From contig NC_135787.1 of the NCBI RefSeq assembly GCF_051106095.1, forward strand, positions 159,472,001 through 159,536,000: DNA of 64,000 nucleotides. Direction: 5' to 3'. The DNA is from Pogona vitticeps. Lineage: Eukaryota; Chordata; Lepidosauria; Squamata; Agamidae. Under the pieces are notes generated by a model, which saw nothing but the letters and a program-made list of their open reading frames with translations, made no database searches and was not told where the DNA came from. Made by a program: the position numbers and the translations under genes. Each line of letters opens with the position of its first letter. Position 1 is the stretch's first letter. This document shows positions 34,490 through 45,692 of the stretch, in pieces.

Positions 34490-36344
34490 CTATAATGAAC
34501 AGCTCTGCTCAGGTCTTGCAGCTGAAGGCTGTAGTTTCCTTTACTGGGTGAATCCATCGCATATTCAGCCTTCTCTGTTATAATTACAGTGTATATCAAA
34601 TGAATATTGTTTATACAGCAAAGAAATAGGAAAAAAGGAGAGATACAAACACACCCAGTATTAACTGTTACATCATTTTATACTTTCTGTTGTGGAAGGA
34701 GAAAATAGGGTTTGGAAGATGCAATTAGTTTGTAGATGAATACTGGAAGGTTTTATAAGTTTACAGACAGGAGCAACTTCACAACATTCACGGAGCACAT
34801 TAGATGTCATTAAAGATCAGTGCTGTAAGGACGTCTTGAAGGTGTGCCAGCACACATCTGACATTGATAGAGGAGGAGAATCTAGGCACAGGCTCACAGC
34901 TCAGAAGCAGAACTGTTCTCTATTGTTCCTTCCACCTCCTGTGCCGTTATAGGGTGCACTATCAAGATGCTGGTCACCAAAGTGAAAAGTAGGCAAAGGA
35001 GATTTATACCTGGAGAATGAACTTTTTGCTTGCAAAGCATGCCTTCTGCCACTGTGTTGCCACTGTGCCATTTAACCTTAAAATTCCCTAAACATCTGTT
35101 CACCCCAGAAGAGAGTTTGTGCCCTCAAAATAGTGACCGGCCCACAATTAAAAGATCAGTAGTCTCACTGTGCCTTTCAGTGGGAAGATGAAAGGACCCA
35201 TGTTTCTAGCAAAGTTGTGACTTGCATCCCTATCAGACAAGAGGAAGGATTAGATCTTCCTGTTTGGTTATACCTCCTTAGTCACTGATTTCTATTTCTG
35301 CTAAGCAAAATAGCAACATCCTTAATTGTAAGGCCAGCTTACAGATGGAAAAGATTGTTTTCCCCCTAGGAATTCCATTTTCCTCCACACCCTACGAATG
35401 CTTCAGATGTAACCTTTGATATAAGGAGGAAGCCAATAGAGGCGAATGACTGCCTCAGGCATTTTGTACTATTGCCAGTACAAATAGTGAATCCGTCATG
35501 TACAAAATAAAGCATTTTAAACTTTTCCTTTGAGGTTTTGGGTACATCCAGTGCAAGAAAATTTGTTCCTATATCTTGCCAAGGCTTTTTTTTTTAAAAA
35601 AAAAATCTTGATCTTGCTATGGGAAGGGCAGCATGGGCATTCATTTAAAAAAGAAACCCAATTAACTAACATGTCAGGAGTATTTCACAGTCATTAAAGT
35701 GAAGGAGGATCAGGGGTGTGCTTGTGTACTGACAGATGTTTTTAAAAAGGCAGTGTAAGAATGGGAGGTGAAGATGAAAGAGCATTTTGAAAAATCTGGC
35801 TAAGTAGGCGTTCATGCTTAATACACTGTCCTGATTATGTAGAGAAGCAATCCTGGGAGAATGAAGGGAGGGGAAGGTAATCCTTTAGCGTGGTTTCTCT
35901 ACAGCTTCCCAGGTACATTTACAGTGAAATATGTTATGGATTTTTTATTCATTCTCTGTGTAAATCTGTATTTCAACAAACGGAAACCAACAGGCCTGGC
36001 AATTTATTTGTACAGCCCATCTGGTGAAATTAGTACATTAGGAGACTGCAAGAATTGAGCTAGTTCCAAAGGAAGGTAGGAGCAACAAATTCTTTTTATA
36101 TCTGTTCCTACTCAAGTCGTTGAGCTAATCTCCCTGATGCCCAAATCTAGGTCTCTCATAGAGACTGCACTATATCTTCCATACTCCCCAGCACGTACCA
36201 CCATCTGGATAGTACCAGATTAGAGAATGTTGTCTTAGGGTTTTCATGCAGGCAAATTCCTCCCGCTGGGTAAAATCTCCTCTTCATGTCATGGGGCAGA
36301 TTACAGGTTGCATGAGTACTGTGAGTACCAGGGCACATTGAAGC

Positions 36345-36700
36345 CTTTATTTATCTATTTGTTTGTTTATTTATTTAACTTTTATACCACCCATCTGCCT
36401 GCCAGGGCCACTCTGGGCAGTTTACAACTAAAAAAACAGATAAAAATAAGGGAAGACAGTAAACACAATAACAATCAAAATCAAAAGTAAATGAGAAATC
36501 AACTAAACATAAACTAGCAATAAAGTAGAAACTAAAAATAATAGGCTAGTTTAAAGGAACGATGGTGGAACAGATAGGATAAAACGCTGAAACTGCTACT
36601 GCATCAAGATGTTGAATACTTCAGGAAAGCCTGCTTGAAAAGTCATGTTTTCAATGATCCTTTGACAGCTGTTTCTCTCTTGCAATGTACCTTGGAGGGA
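36345..36700 (-). mobile_element. L2-type LINE 3' end, antisense, intron 3
   Basis: A (TTTA)n-like tract is followed by TATACCACCCATCTGCCTGC and CACTCTGGGCAGTTTACAAC, the inverse of the L2 terminus. The rest is AT-rich and diverged, with AAAGCCTGCTTGAAAAGTCA matching the last L2 codons in antisense. Confidence 0.55.
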
Positions 36701-37587
36701 ATGAAAGTGGCAGTTATGCCTTAGTGCTGGCTAAGTGGTTCTGGAGGGTACCAAGCGGAAAAGGCTAGCATCACCTACAAAGCATATTCTTAAGGCTATT
36801 TGTCATCTACAAAGCAAGGAATGTGGGGTGATTGTAGGTGTATTGTACTTTCAGCCATGGTCATCTTCAGGTATGCTTCCTACTGCCTTTTATATGTGGG
36901 AAAATGAATACATATGTGATTGATGGTGCACGAGATGATCTACATGTGTATTTTTTCTCCTGCACAGAAGTGTATTTTGTACTAGCATGTTAAAAATGTG
37001 TGAATTGATACTGATATTTTGCAAAAGCAAGAATTGAGATGAGGAGGAATGTAATATGGAAGAGGTAGAAATAGAGTGTAATATGGTGTTTTCTTGCACA
37101 ACATATTGCTGTTTGAGGTTGTCAACACTGGGGGCCTTTAAACTCATGGATCCATTTTTTTTCCATCTTGTACAATATATTTTCTCTACAATATCATTAC
37201 TTTATCTTTCTTGACTACAAGTCCACTATGATGTATGCAGTCTCTTTCCTCTCACCTTTCATTTCTTTCCTTTCTCTTTTTCTCTCCAGTGGGCCACCTT
37301 ATGATGAAGACCAGGGGCAGGAATTGTAGAACACTAATGAAGATCAGTGATCCAAGATAGAGTCCCCCATACTGGGAGGGTACCATACTGAGAAAGCTGT
37401 AACTATTCCATTCCTTGAGAAGTAGATTTAGATAAAGCTGACTTCAAAGATGAAGGTAGCCGCTGTGTTTGCATTCACATGTTGCCTACCCCATCCAGCA
37501 AAGCCCACAAAGTTAATTTGGCTGAGCTTTGTTTTTTCTTCATTTCTCCCCCCCCCCCCAAAAAAAAACAACCTCTTTTCAACACAG

Positions 37588-37747
37588 GCTCCCTATCCTA
37601 CAGGGAGGGACATTTGCCTTCTTAACCCCATCACTTGCTATGCTCAGTCTCCCTGGTTGGAAGTGCCCAGCATGGACCCACAATGCCAGTTTGGTGAATA
37701 CTACATCTCCTGAATTTGTTCACGAGTGGCAAACACGAATGCGAGAG
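37588..37747 (+). CDS. SLC23A4: SLC23A4 exon 4, residues 123-176
   Basis: This is preceded by an intron of about 8.2 kb, the largest in the gene. It encodes LPILQGGTFAFLTPSLAML (segment 3) and the extracellular loop SLPGWKCPAWTHNASLVNTT. LQGGTFAF..P is the nucleobase-type form of the substrate-site segment, where SVCT1 has FQASAFAFLVP. Asn155 (NAS) and Asn160 (NTT) are N-glycosylation sequons in the loop where SVCTs are glycosylated. It ends MRE followed by GTAATC. Confidence 0.96.
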
Positions 37748-38156
37748 GTAATCTATTGGGAATGCTCTGTGCACTTAGAGGGTTTTCTTTCACGTGGCTT
37801 TCAGCAGTGGAATGTTCTACAAGTTTGTGCAGCTTCTGCTTCTTCATAAGATATGTCAGAAATAGTTTCACTTTTGCTCCCAAACCTTCTGTTTATTTGA
37901 CATAGGGAGAAGATGCCACCTATGCTCTGGCTGAGTTCATATCTGATATCTTGTGGTCCCTTTGGTGGTGGCTTCAGTAATATATAAAGTCCATGATTGT
38001 ATAGAAGAGGGTGGTGACATGATTATTCCCTGGACTAGTATTGGCTCCATCCAGTGGTGCAGAGCTAAATTTGGAAGAGCAGATGCTCATCAGAACAGTC
38101 CCCATAGCCTCTTATCAAGAAAAGTCCACAGATGCAGTCAGCTGGATTAACAGTTG

Positions 38157-38255
38157 AGAAGCAATGTATTCTCAAAGGCTTTTCACAGCCTGGATCTGAT
38201 GGTTGTTGTAGGTTTTTCGGGCTGTTCGGCCGTGTTCTGGAGATTTTGGGAAGAA
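38157..38255. mobile_element. Penelope-like terminal fragment, intron 4
   Basis: The text CAAAGGCTTTTCACAGCCTG, GATGGTTGTTGTAGGTTTTT and CGGGCTGTTCGGCCGTGTTC is the outer end of the repeat seen at 30249 and in antisense at 51650-51700. About 100 bp remain. Confidence 0.6.
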
Positions 38256-38795
38256 AAACAGCAACTGAGAAGCAGCTCTTTTGAAAAACGATTGGCTCTT
38301 AAGTGCCCCTTTAATACTGGGCCACCTTCAAATATTTTGTGTTCAATGGAGATGGCTCAAAACACTATTTCTTTCCCAGCTACTGTGAGAGCTCCAGCTA
38401 AGTTCAAAGGAAACAGAGAAGCTTGGAGAGGAGGTACTGGATGATGTTACAATTCCTTTTACTCCCAAATGTCCCAGGGCTTCAACCCTGCACACCCTGG
38501 TTCAATTGCACCACTGTTCCCATCCCATCGGGCCTAAGCAGACATTTTGCACTATGCCTCTTGATGTGTTTCACTTCTTTCAAAACTGGGACGTTTTTAA
38601 AAGGTTACTATTGCCCTTGTGCCTGCCCAGCTAAGCAGAAGACAAAGTATTAAGAGCAATCAGTCACTTTCATTAAGTGAAGGAAGGGGATTGTCATATT
38701 TATTAGAGTGACTAAGGTGACATTTGGCTCCATGAATTTTCTCCTTACAATGAAACCCATTGAAATAATTCATCTTCTATCTTTTGTTTTCCCAG

Positions 38796-38977
38796 CTGCA
38801 AGGAGCAATCATGATTGCTTCCTGCTTTCAAATTTTCATTGGCTTTTCTGGCCTCATTGGATTTCTGATGCGGTTCATTGGCCCTCTGACGATTGCGCCA
38901 ACAATAACCTTGGTGGCGCTCCCTCTCTTTGCCTCAGCAGGGGATGATGCAGGACAGCACTGGGGCATAGCGGCCAT
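38796..38977 (+). CDS. SLC23A4: SLC23A4 exon 5, residues 177-237
   Basis: It starts after TTTTCCCAG. It encodes LQGAIMIASCFQIFIGFSGL (segment 4), LMRFIGPLTIAPTITLVALP (segment 5) and AGDDAGQHWGIAA. The (L/V)QGAIM, IGPLT(I/V)(A/T)PT and HWGI blocks are SLC23 hallmarks. It ends two bases into the Ile237 codon at GTAAGT. This is the strongest single match to the family in the 5' half. Confidence 0.97.
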
Positions 38978-40149
38978 GTAAGTTTCACCACTTCTAATTG
39001 ACTACCAAAATCTAATGGTTAGATTAGAATCCTTTGTCCGTTCTTCCATGGGTCTAGTCTATAGGCAAAGACAAAATTGGGAAATGACTTTTTGGTTGTT
39101 TTCATAAATGTGAGTTAAACCAAGCATGTGCAGAAACAATGCCAAATACAAGTTCAATGGCATAAACTCGGTCTTGTGTACATTACTGAAATGAGAATAT
39201 CAATAGATTCCAGATAATGCTTGGAAGTGTGCAGAAATTCCTAGTGAAAATAGTTTATTTTGGAAATTATCCAGTCATTTTGCAAAGTAGGGAGAAGGTA
39301 GATCAACCAGAAAATATAAAAATTACCTACATCCAGGATGAAATCTCTTTTTCCTGTGTCAGTTGGGAACAAAGCATCTTCCTCTGCATTGTCCATGTCT
39401 CCATTTAAATCTACAGAATAAGCACACACAATTGTCATACAGTAACCTCAGCTGTCTCACACACATTTATGTATATGCATTTCAAGCTTAACCCAGAGGC
39501 CAATGTAAAAAAACAAAAAACAAATAAGAAATTAAAAGTTTGCAGTCACATAGATTTTCCTCTTTACATGTTCTGCATCTCTTGATTTGACTAAGTGGTA
39601 AGTTAATATTGGAGGCACACATAGCAGCACAAGATTTACCTCCTTTTTTGTTTTGTACCCATGTTTGGACAAATTCTTCGTGGCATTAAACAAGCTAAAT
39701 CTGTTCCTTACCACCAATAGTTTTTAAAATTAGCTTTTCATCGGTTTCCAAGCAGTGGATAACGAAAGGTATGCACTGCTCCCTGCTTAGTGACAAAGCA
39801 CACTGTTGTTTGTTTTTATCCTGCTTTTATGTCACAAAACATACAAGAGAAGCTCACAGACTGTAAAACAATGACACAAACAATTAAGCATCACAAAAAT
39901 CATGATATGGTTCTACACGACATTTGCAAAACCAGGAATGTATTAAAACAAGCGAATCTTTTGCCCCTCTCCTGGGGACAAAGTCAGTCATATTGAGTTG
40001 AGAGGGACTTGCTCATTGGTAATGGTACAAAGGACCTAAAATAGATGGATCTAAATGCAACTGCTACTTCCCAGTGGGAGTACACTTGGTGAATCAATAG
40101 GAATTACGTAAGAGTTGATCTATCATTCAGATATTAATTGGATGTGTCT
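38978..40149. other. SLC23A4 intron 5, 5' part, nothing recognised
   Basis: AT-rich intronic DNA with no identified element in this part and no alternative exon-like frame. Confidence 0.45.
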
Positions 40150-40400
40150 CAATTAGTTGGGAGTTGGCTGGTTAGCTCAGTGAGTTGGTTACCTGGCTTC
40201 AGATAAGAAGTGAGTCAAGAGTCTGATTCCCATTGTGCCTCCTAGGAGAAAAGCCAGCTAGCCTGTATAGATTTGGGTAAGCTATACAGTCTCAGTGCAC
40301 CCCCAAAAGAAGAGGAGACGACTTTGAAATACTCTGTAGCTAGGAGCCCTTGCAAAGGTCACCATAAGTCCAAATTTACTTGATGGCAAGTAAGAATTAC
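40150..40400 (+). mobile_element. SINE, family C (tRNA-headed, RTE-type tail), intron 5
   Basis: It begins GGCTGGTTAGCTCAGTGAGT, a tRNA-like box A, with a degraded box B near GAGTCTGATTCCCATT. It ends CACCATAAGTCCAAATTTAC and TTGATGGCA, a tail shared with the RTE LINE 3' end at 4410. A SINE that borrows an RTE tail fits the known Sauria-type arrangement, which is inference here. It ends about 370 bases before exon 6. Confidence 0.6.
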
Positions 40401-40770
40401 TGTAACATTAGCTGGGAGCAGAGAATTCAGTAGGACAATAGAATTTGGCTCTTCAGAAACTATAAACACTTAGTGTTGTCAAATATGAGTCCATGTTTAG
40501 ATATTGTATTGGGGTATGTGAGATTTAAAAAATTTGCAAGTAGATTCAGAATGGTTAGGGTCTGATTTCATGGTGTGGAAAACTGGGGTAAGAAAAAGTA
40601 GGCATAATAAGAACATCTCTGAATTAAGCATGCATTACAAGCACATAAGCTTGTGGTGCAGATATTAGCATTAGTTCTTGTGTATTAACTTCCAGTTTCA
40701 GAAATTCAAATTATCATGGATTATTAAGAGTTCATCCCTTCTCTTCCTTTCTCTTCCTCTGCCATCTTAG

Positions 40771-40891
40771 AACCATTTTCCTCATAGTTCTATTCTCTCA
40801 ATACTTGAAGAATGTGCCCGTACCACTGCCTGCTTACCAGAAAAGCAAGAAATGCCATTTCTCCAAAATCTACCTCTTCCAGATCTTCCCT
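40771..40891 (+). CDS. SLC23A4: SLC23A4 exon 6, residues 237-277
   Basis: It encodes TIFLIVLFSQYLKNVPVPLP, then AYQKSKKCHFSKIYLFQIFP. LFSQYL(K/R)N is conserved in all SLC23 proteins at the end of membrane segment 6, followed by a basic cytoplasmic loop. It starts after CATCTTAG, ends at GTGAGT and is 121 nt. Confidence 0.95.
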
Positions 40892-41349
40892 GTGAGTTAC
40901 CTCTTTAGACTTTGTATAACTAAATAAACCAGAGCAGGTAGACAATGATTCAGGTAAAGCTAAATTGTGTTTCATTTTAATCAGTTACCTTTCAAATACC
41001 ATTGGAGATTTTGAGGACATTCACAAACTGGTACATTCCATGATGTTGTGCCAACTTGCTACCTGTTGGTAAAACCTGGTGATTTTCAATGTTGTTTTCA
41101 ACATGGTAAGCTATGATGTGTCATAGGAATTGTAAAGTGTTAGCGTTCACTCTTTCAGCTGAATCAAATTACATTTCACATCATTTGGTTGTCTTTTTTA
41201 AAAGTAGCAGTTGAATGAAGAAGTATTGTGGCAGTACCAGTGATGGTTTGGTTCTTCAGTAGTAGTCTGAGGGTCAGATCAGAAGCTATAACTACCATAT
41301 CATTTGAGGAAGAAGATATATTAGTGTGCTAAACACAGCACAGAAACAT

Positions 41350-42193
41350 AACCCCCCCAGTCAAACCCCCCCCAGAACATTTTTTAAAAAGGACTTACCA
41401 GTCCGAAGCCTCCCAGCGCTCCGCTGCCTCAGCTGCGGCAAAGCGCCCGGCCAGCTCAAGTCCCCCTGGCACTGGATGACCTCTGCCTCCGATCGCAGTG
41501 GTGGGGGACCCCCAGGAGCTTCCCCGCTGCCATCGGAGACCTCCTGGGGGTCCCCCACCACTGTGATCGGCACCTTCAGGCTTTCCCGGGGGGTAGACCG
41601 GGCCTACCAGGGGAAGCCCTGAGGAGATCTCCTGGGGGTCCGATCATAGCGGCAGGGGAGCAATTTAAAATTTCTTGCCCTTTTCTGCTGCTGCAATTGG
41701 ACCCCCAGGAGGCCTCAGGAGACCTCTTGGGGGTCCGATCGCAGTGGTGGGGGACCCCCAGGAGGTATTTGATGGTGGCGGAGAAGCTCCCAGGGCTTCC
41801 TTGCCACCATCGGAGACCTCCTGGGGGTCCGATAGCGGTGGCGGAAAAGGGTGGGAAATTTAAAATTGCTCCCCCGCCACCACGATCAGACCCCCAGAAA
41901 GTCTCTGATGGCGGCGGGGAAACCCTGGGACCTTCCCCGGCGCCATTGGAGACCTCCTGGGAGTCTCTTTTCCTAACCGTTGGGGTGAAAGAGCAGCCTC
42001 TTTGCCATAAACGGTTTGAATGGAATGAAAAAAAGATAGGGGAAAATTGAATTTGCCGTCCTTTTCCCCTGCCTTTTTTTCATTCGTAGATCGAGGCTCC
42101 ATTCGCAAGTTGATGTAGATTTTTGCGAACAGAGCCATTCGTAAGTCGAGATGTTCGTTGGTAGGGATGTTCGTAAGTCGAGGTCCCACTGTA
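41350..42193 (-). mobile_element. Tigger-type element with GC-rich repetitive core, intron 6
   Basis: The right end (GTAAGTCGAGGTCCCACTG at 42173-42191, then TA) is a Tigger-like terminus, and ATTCGTAAGTCGAGATGTTC and ATTCGTAGATCGAGG lie inside it. The core at about 41400-41960 is far more GC-rich than the surroundings and contains at least four variants of CTCCTGGGGGTCCGAT and its inverse, plus repeated GGTGGGGGACCCCCAGGAGG text. The left end is unclear. No transposase frame is visible. Confidence 0.6.
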
Positions 42194-42565
42194 TTAACCA
42201 TTCCATTCAATTTGGTGTCATCCACAAATTTGATAGGCATTTCTTGCAGCCGCTCATCCAAGATATTAATAAAAATGTTGAAGAGCACCAGGCCTAGGAC
42301 TGAGCCTTGTGGAACCCCACTTGTTATCTTCTTCCAGTTTGAGACGAAGCCATTGATAAGCACTTTTTGAGTACAATTCTGTAGCCAGCTGTATATCCAC
42401 CTGACAGTTGTCCTATCCAGCTCACACCCAGTTATATTGCTAATTAAAATATAATGTGGCACTTTGTCAAAAGCTTTGCAGACGTCAATATATATTATGT
42501 ACATTGAGTTGCCCTGATGCAACTGATTTACAGATTGCGTTGGCCCAATGAGCCACAGATACACA
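42194..42565 (-). mobile_element. CR1-group LINE reverse-transcriptase fragment, intron 6
   Basis: The minus strand reads IIYIDVCKAFDKVPHYILIS, then DRTTVRWIYSWLQNCTQKVL and SGVPQGSVLGLVLFNIFINI. The catalytic end FVDDTK follows. These are the CR1-group blocks (VYLDFSKAFDTV, WV.NWL, SGVPQGSVLGP, KFADDTKL). The fragment abuts the Tigger-type end at 42193, so the DNA element may have inserted here. Confidence 0.75.
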
Positions 42566-43201
42566 AAAAATACTTGATTATCATACAGATTAATGTCATG
42601 GCAGATGGGATGTCATAGCGGAATTATGTGTTATCAACCTCCCATTGTTTCCCCAACATAAGAATGTAGAACATTTCATTATTCCTGCCCCATTTCATTA
42701 CTTGGGCACAAGCTCATCTAAGCTGCACCTTACCGTGAGGGCAGCACGGGGAGCGGCTCAACATGGAACTGCCATTTGCAGTAACAATCTCATGACTTTT
42801 TGTAAGATTCAGTAGCTTTTCAAGGTTACAGCTGTGCTTAGAATAAGTTTCTGCTCATCTTATCAACCCCTTGTGATGATCCCATGTACAACTGTGCAGT
42901 TAAGCTAGGTGGGAGTTAATTCAAGTGGCAAAAATTGATAGCAGTTTTTGTGTCTCAATAAAAAGAAAAGCACAGGGTTATTAACCAAAATTTAAAGGAT
43001 AATAGGCAAGATCTAGTAACATTTGTCATGATACTGGAAACTGGGTGCAACTGTTAGAACCCATTTGTGCTACAATAGTATTTCTTTGACATACCAGGTA
43101 TACACAATAGACACCTGGTTGATCAATAAAAATATAACTTTCTGCCTGGAGACCTGAGTTCAGCAAATAACAAAGATTCCTTGTCTCCTGTAACTGGGTA
43201 G

Positions 43202-43358
43202 GTGCTGTTTGCCCTCACAATTACCTGGCTTCTATGTTTAGTACTCACTGTCACTGACGTCTTCCCTACGGACTCTAAAGCGTATGGCTATTATGCTCGG
43301 ACAGACAGCAAAGGTGATGTTCTATCCAAGGCACCTTGGTTTCGGTTTCCTTACCCAG
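43202..43358 (+). CDS. SLC23A4: SLC23A4 exon 7, residues 278-330
   Basis: It encodes VLFALTITWLLCLVLTVTDV (segment 7), then FPTDSKAYGYYARTDSKGDV and LSKAPWFRFPYPG. The sequence TDV.P....AYG..ARTD..G and APW.R.PYPGQWG across the next junction match SLC23 closely. Acceptor TGGGTAG has a weaker polypyrimidine tract than the others, but the frame and homology fix the boundary. Confidence 0.95.
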
Positions 43359-43932
43359 GTATTGTCATGCTGTAATTTTGTTGATATTTGCTTCCTCTTT
43401 AGGAAAGAAAACATTGGTTATTATCCATCATCAGTGAAGTTCAGATTATTAGAATATAGATCCCAAATGCATTTTATAAGATGGGGGAGGAATCTGATGG
43501 TGCATCTTTTGTCCACCATATAATGAATTGCTGGCACACACAGCACACCAACCTGGTAACACCTTCCACCTGCAGCAATTTTAAAATGGAGAAAAATCAA
43601 AAGTTCCTCAAGGGGTTCTTGAGTGGCCTATAGCTGAATTGTGGAGTAATTTGAAGTTGCTCCTGCTATTGTACACAATCTGCCTAAAGCAACTCTTGGT
43701 CTTCTAGACTAGCTGGCGACTTTTCACTCTAACCATTGTAACCAAAGAACATAGGAGTTAAACAAACAAACATATACTGTAGCTGGTGATATTGGTGGGA
43801 GTCGGTTCCAACACTGGGCCAGATTATGAGAATAACCGAGATGAATTGAGTAATTTATGCTGAGGAGCCTTCAGTGCCTCGGATCCACAGATTTAACCTG
43901 GACAATATGTTTTTGTGTTTCCTGACATATAG

Positions 43933-44186
43933 GTCAGTGGGGAGTTCCCACAATCAGCCTAGCTGGGGTATTTGGCATCATAGCAGGAGTGATCTCCTCC
44001 ATGGTGGAGTCAGTGGGAGACTACTATGCTTGTGCTCGCTTGTGTGGGGCTCCGCCCCCTCCCACTCATGCAATCAACCGTGGAATTGGAGTGGAAGGGA
44101 TTGGCTGCCTTCTGGCTGGGGCCTGGGGCACAGGAAATGGTACCACTTCTTACAGTGAAAACGTCGGGGCTTTAGGCATCACCCGG
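43933..44186 (+). CDS. SLC23A4: SLC23A4 exon 8, residues 330-414, substrate-site exon
   Basis: This 254-nt exon carries most of the transport core. [20 protein letters not shown] and [16 protein letters not shown] form segment 8, with Glu355 equal to the conserved acidic substrate residue of NAT carriers. [20 protein letters not shown] follows, then [20 protein letters not shown] in segment 10. The last ten residues fit the NAT signature [QEP]NxGxxxxT[RKG], with Glu405 as in nucleobase carriers. It ends CGG followed by GTAAGT. Confidence 0.98.
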
Positions 44187-44944
44187 GTAAGTCTGTTTGC
44201 AATTAAAAAAAATTAATTCTACTACAGAATTGTACTACCAGTTTTTGAAGAATAGAAATGAATACACATTTAAACAAAAGAGGGCCTAGTAGAGATAAGA
44301 GGTGTTTTTAAAATGCTGTGGTCCTGAGAAAATCCTTCCTTGTCAGATTGTCCGCTCCAGAAAACCCTGCACACGTGCCATGCTAGATTTCATGCCTTGC
44401 AGAAGATCCTGGGAACATTTTCTAGGATGGTCCTGTTCTGCTGTGATCTGCACATTGCAGGATAAGTTCAGCACTCAAGTGTTGGAGTATCTTGGTGGAG
44501 AAAAGTCATAATGAAACCTATAAAGCCCATCCCCTAATTCCTCTGAAACATGGTTATGGAAATATGGTTGCTTTAACTAAAAACAAGTTTCTAAAACAGT
44601 AACTCAGAAGGACAACATGTAAGGTGGGAGGGTGGAATTTCTGTCTCTGCTGTATATCAGACTACCACAAATTCTGATAAAGTTTCTGATTTTAAAAATC
44701 ATTTGTCCTTCTCTAAATCACTCCTTGTAGATAAGAATTCAACTCATATAATGATTTTTTGGTTTATATTGTCAGCATTGCATAAATTTTTAATCCTAAC
44801 AGTAGTAGCATATTCTCAACATTCAAGAACAGTTCTGTAGTAATGTGCCCATTGTTCTCTGTCTTACCAGAAGGGTGATGTTCAGTAACTCTTATTCTAA
44901 TTTCAAGAATTCAGAGTTAATAACGTGACATGTCTTATTGAAAA

Positions 44945-45115
44945 AGTAATTGGTATTTGTGCTGCCAAGTTGTTTTTGAGTTATGGTAACCCTTATTGGG
45001 TTTTTTTGAGGTATTTGAAATGTTTCCTGTTGCTTTCCCCCAGTGAGTCTTAATGGTCAAGCAGGGATTTGAACTCATGTCTCCTGAGATCTAGTCCACA
45101 ATCTATCAACTGGTT
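44945..45115 (-). mobile_element. SINE, family C, antisense, intron 8
   Basis: It reads TGCTGCCAAGTTGTTTTTGA, GTTATGGTAACCCTTATTGG, GGGATTTGAACTCATGTCTC, which is the inverse of a SINE tail followed by an inverse box B. It is moderately diverged. Confidence 0.5.
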
Positions 45116-45527
45116 CTCATTCATTAGTGTGCTAAAAGATAAAAATGTAGTGGGCAGACCCACTCCCCTTGCTTAGACAACCACATGAAAGCAACCTTGC
45201 GAGCATTCTGCCCCCTGACAGGCTCGCTCTCCTTTGCATGACCGGTTCCAAAATCAGGTCTGTGACTGGTCACACCACTCACTGTGCAAAAGCATAACTT
45301 TCCAGATGGAAAAAAAATATCAGTGTATGATTGCTCTTAAGGGTGCAGTTTTTCTTAGTTAGATTTTGGGCAATATCTTTAACAGGGAACTCCATGGAAC
45401 ATTGATCAGACATAATTCTGCAGAATATTCGGGTAAAATTGTCTAGGTTGCCAGAATTTTGAAACCTGCCAGTCTCCTTGTCTTTTTTTAATGCTTTTGC
45501 CATCCTCTTCTGTTCCTCTTGACACAG

Positions 45528-45692
45528 GTAGGAAGCAGAATGGTCATTGTCGCTGGTGCCTGTGTTATGCTTTTGACTGGCATGTTTGGCAAGATTGGGG
45601 CAATGTTTGCTAGCATCCCAACACCCATCATTGGAGGCATGTTTCTTGTGATGTTCGGTATCATCACTGCCGTGGGAGTTTCCAATTTACAG
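45528..45692 (+). CDS. SLC23A4: SLC23A4 exon 9, residues 415-469
   Basis: It encodes [20 protein letters not shown] (segment 11), [19 protein letters not shown] and [16 protein letters not shown] (segment 12). GGMF...FG.ITAVG.SNLQ is a family hallmark. It starts after TTGACACAG, ends at GTAAGA, has phase 0 and is 165 nt. Confidence 0.97.

Noticed and set aside
41326-42050. Long + strand frames rich in Pro, Gly and Ser
   Set aside because: They come from the GC-rich repeated core of the Tigger-type element.
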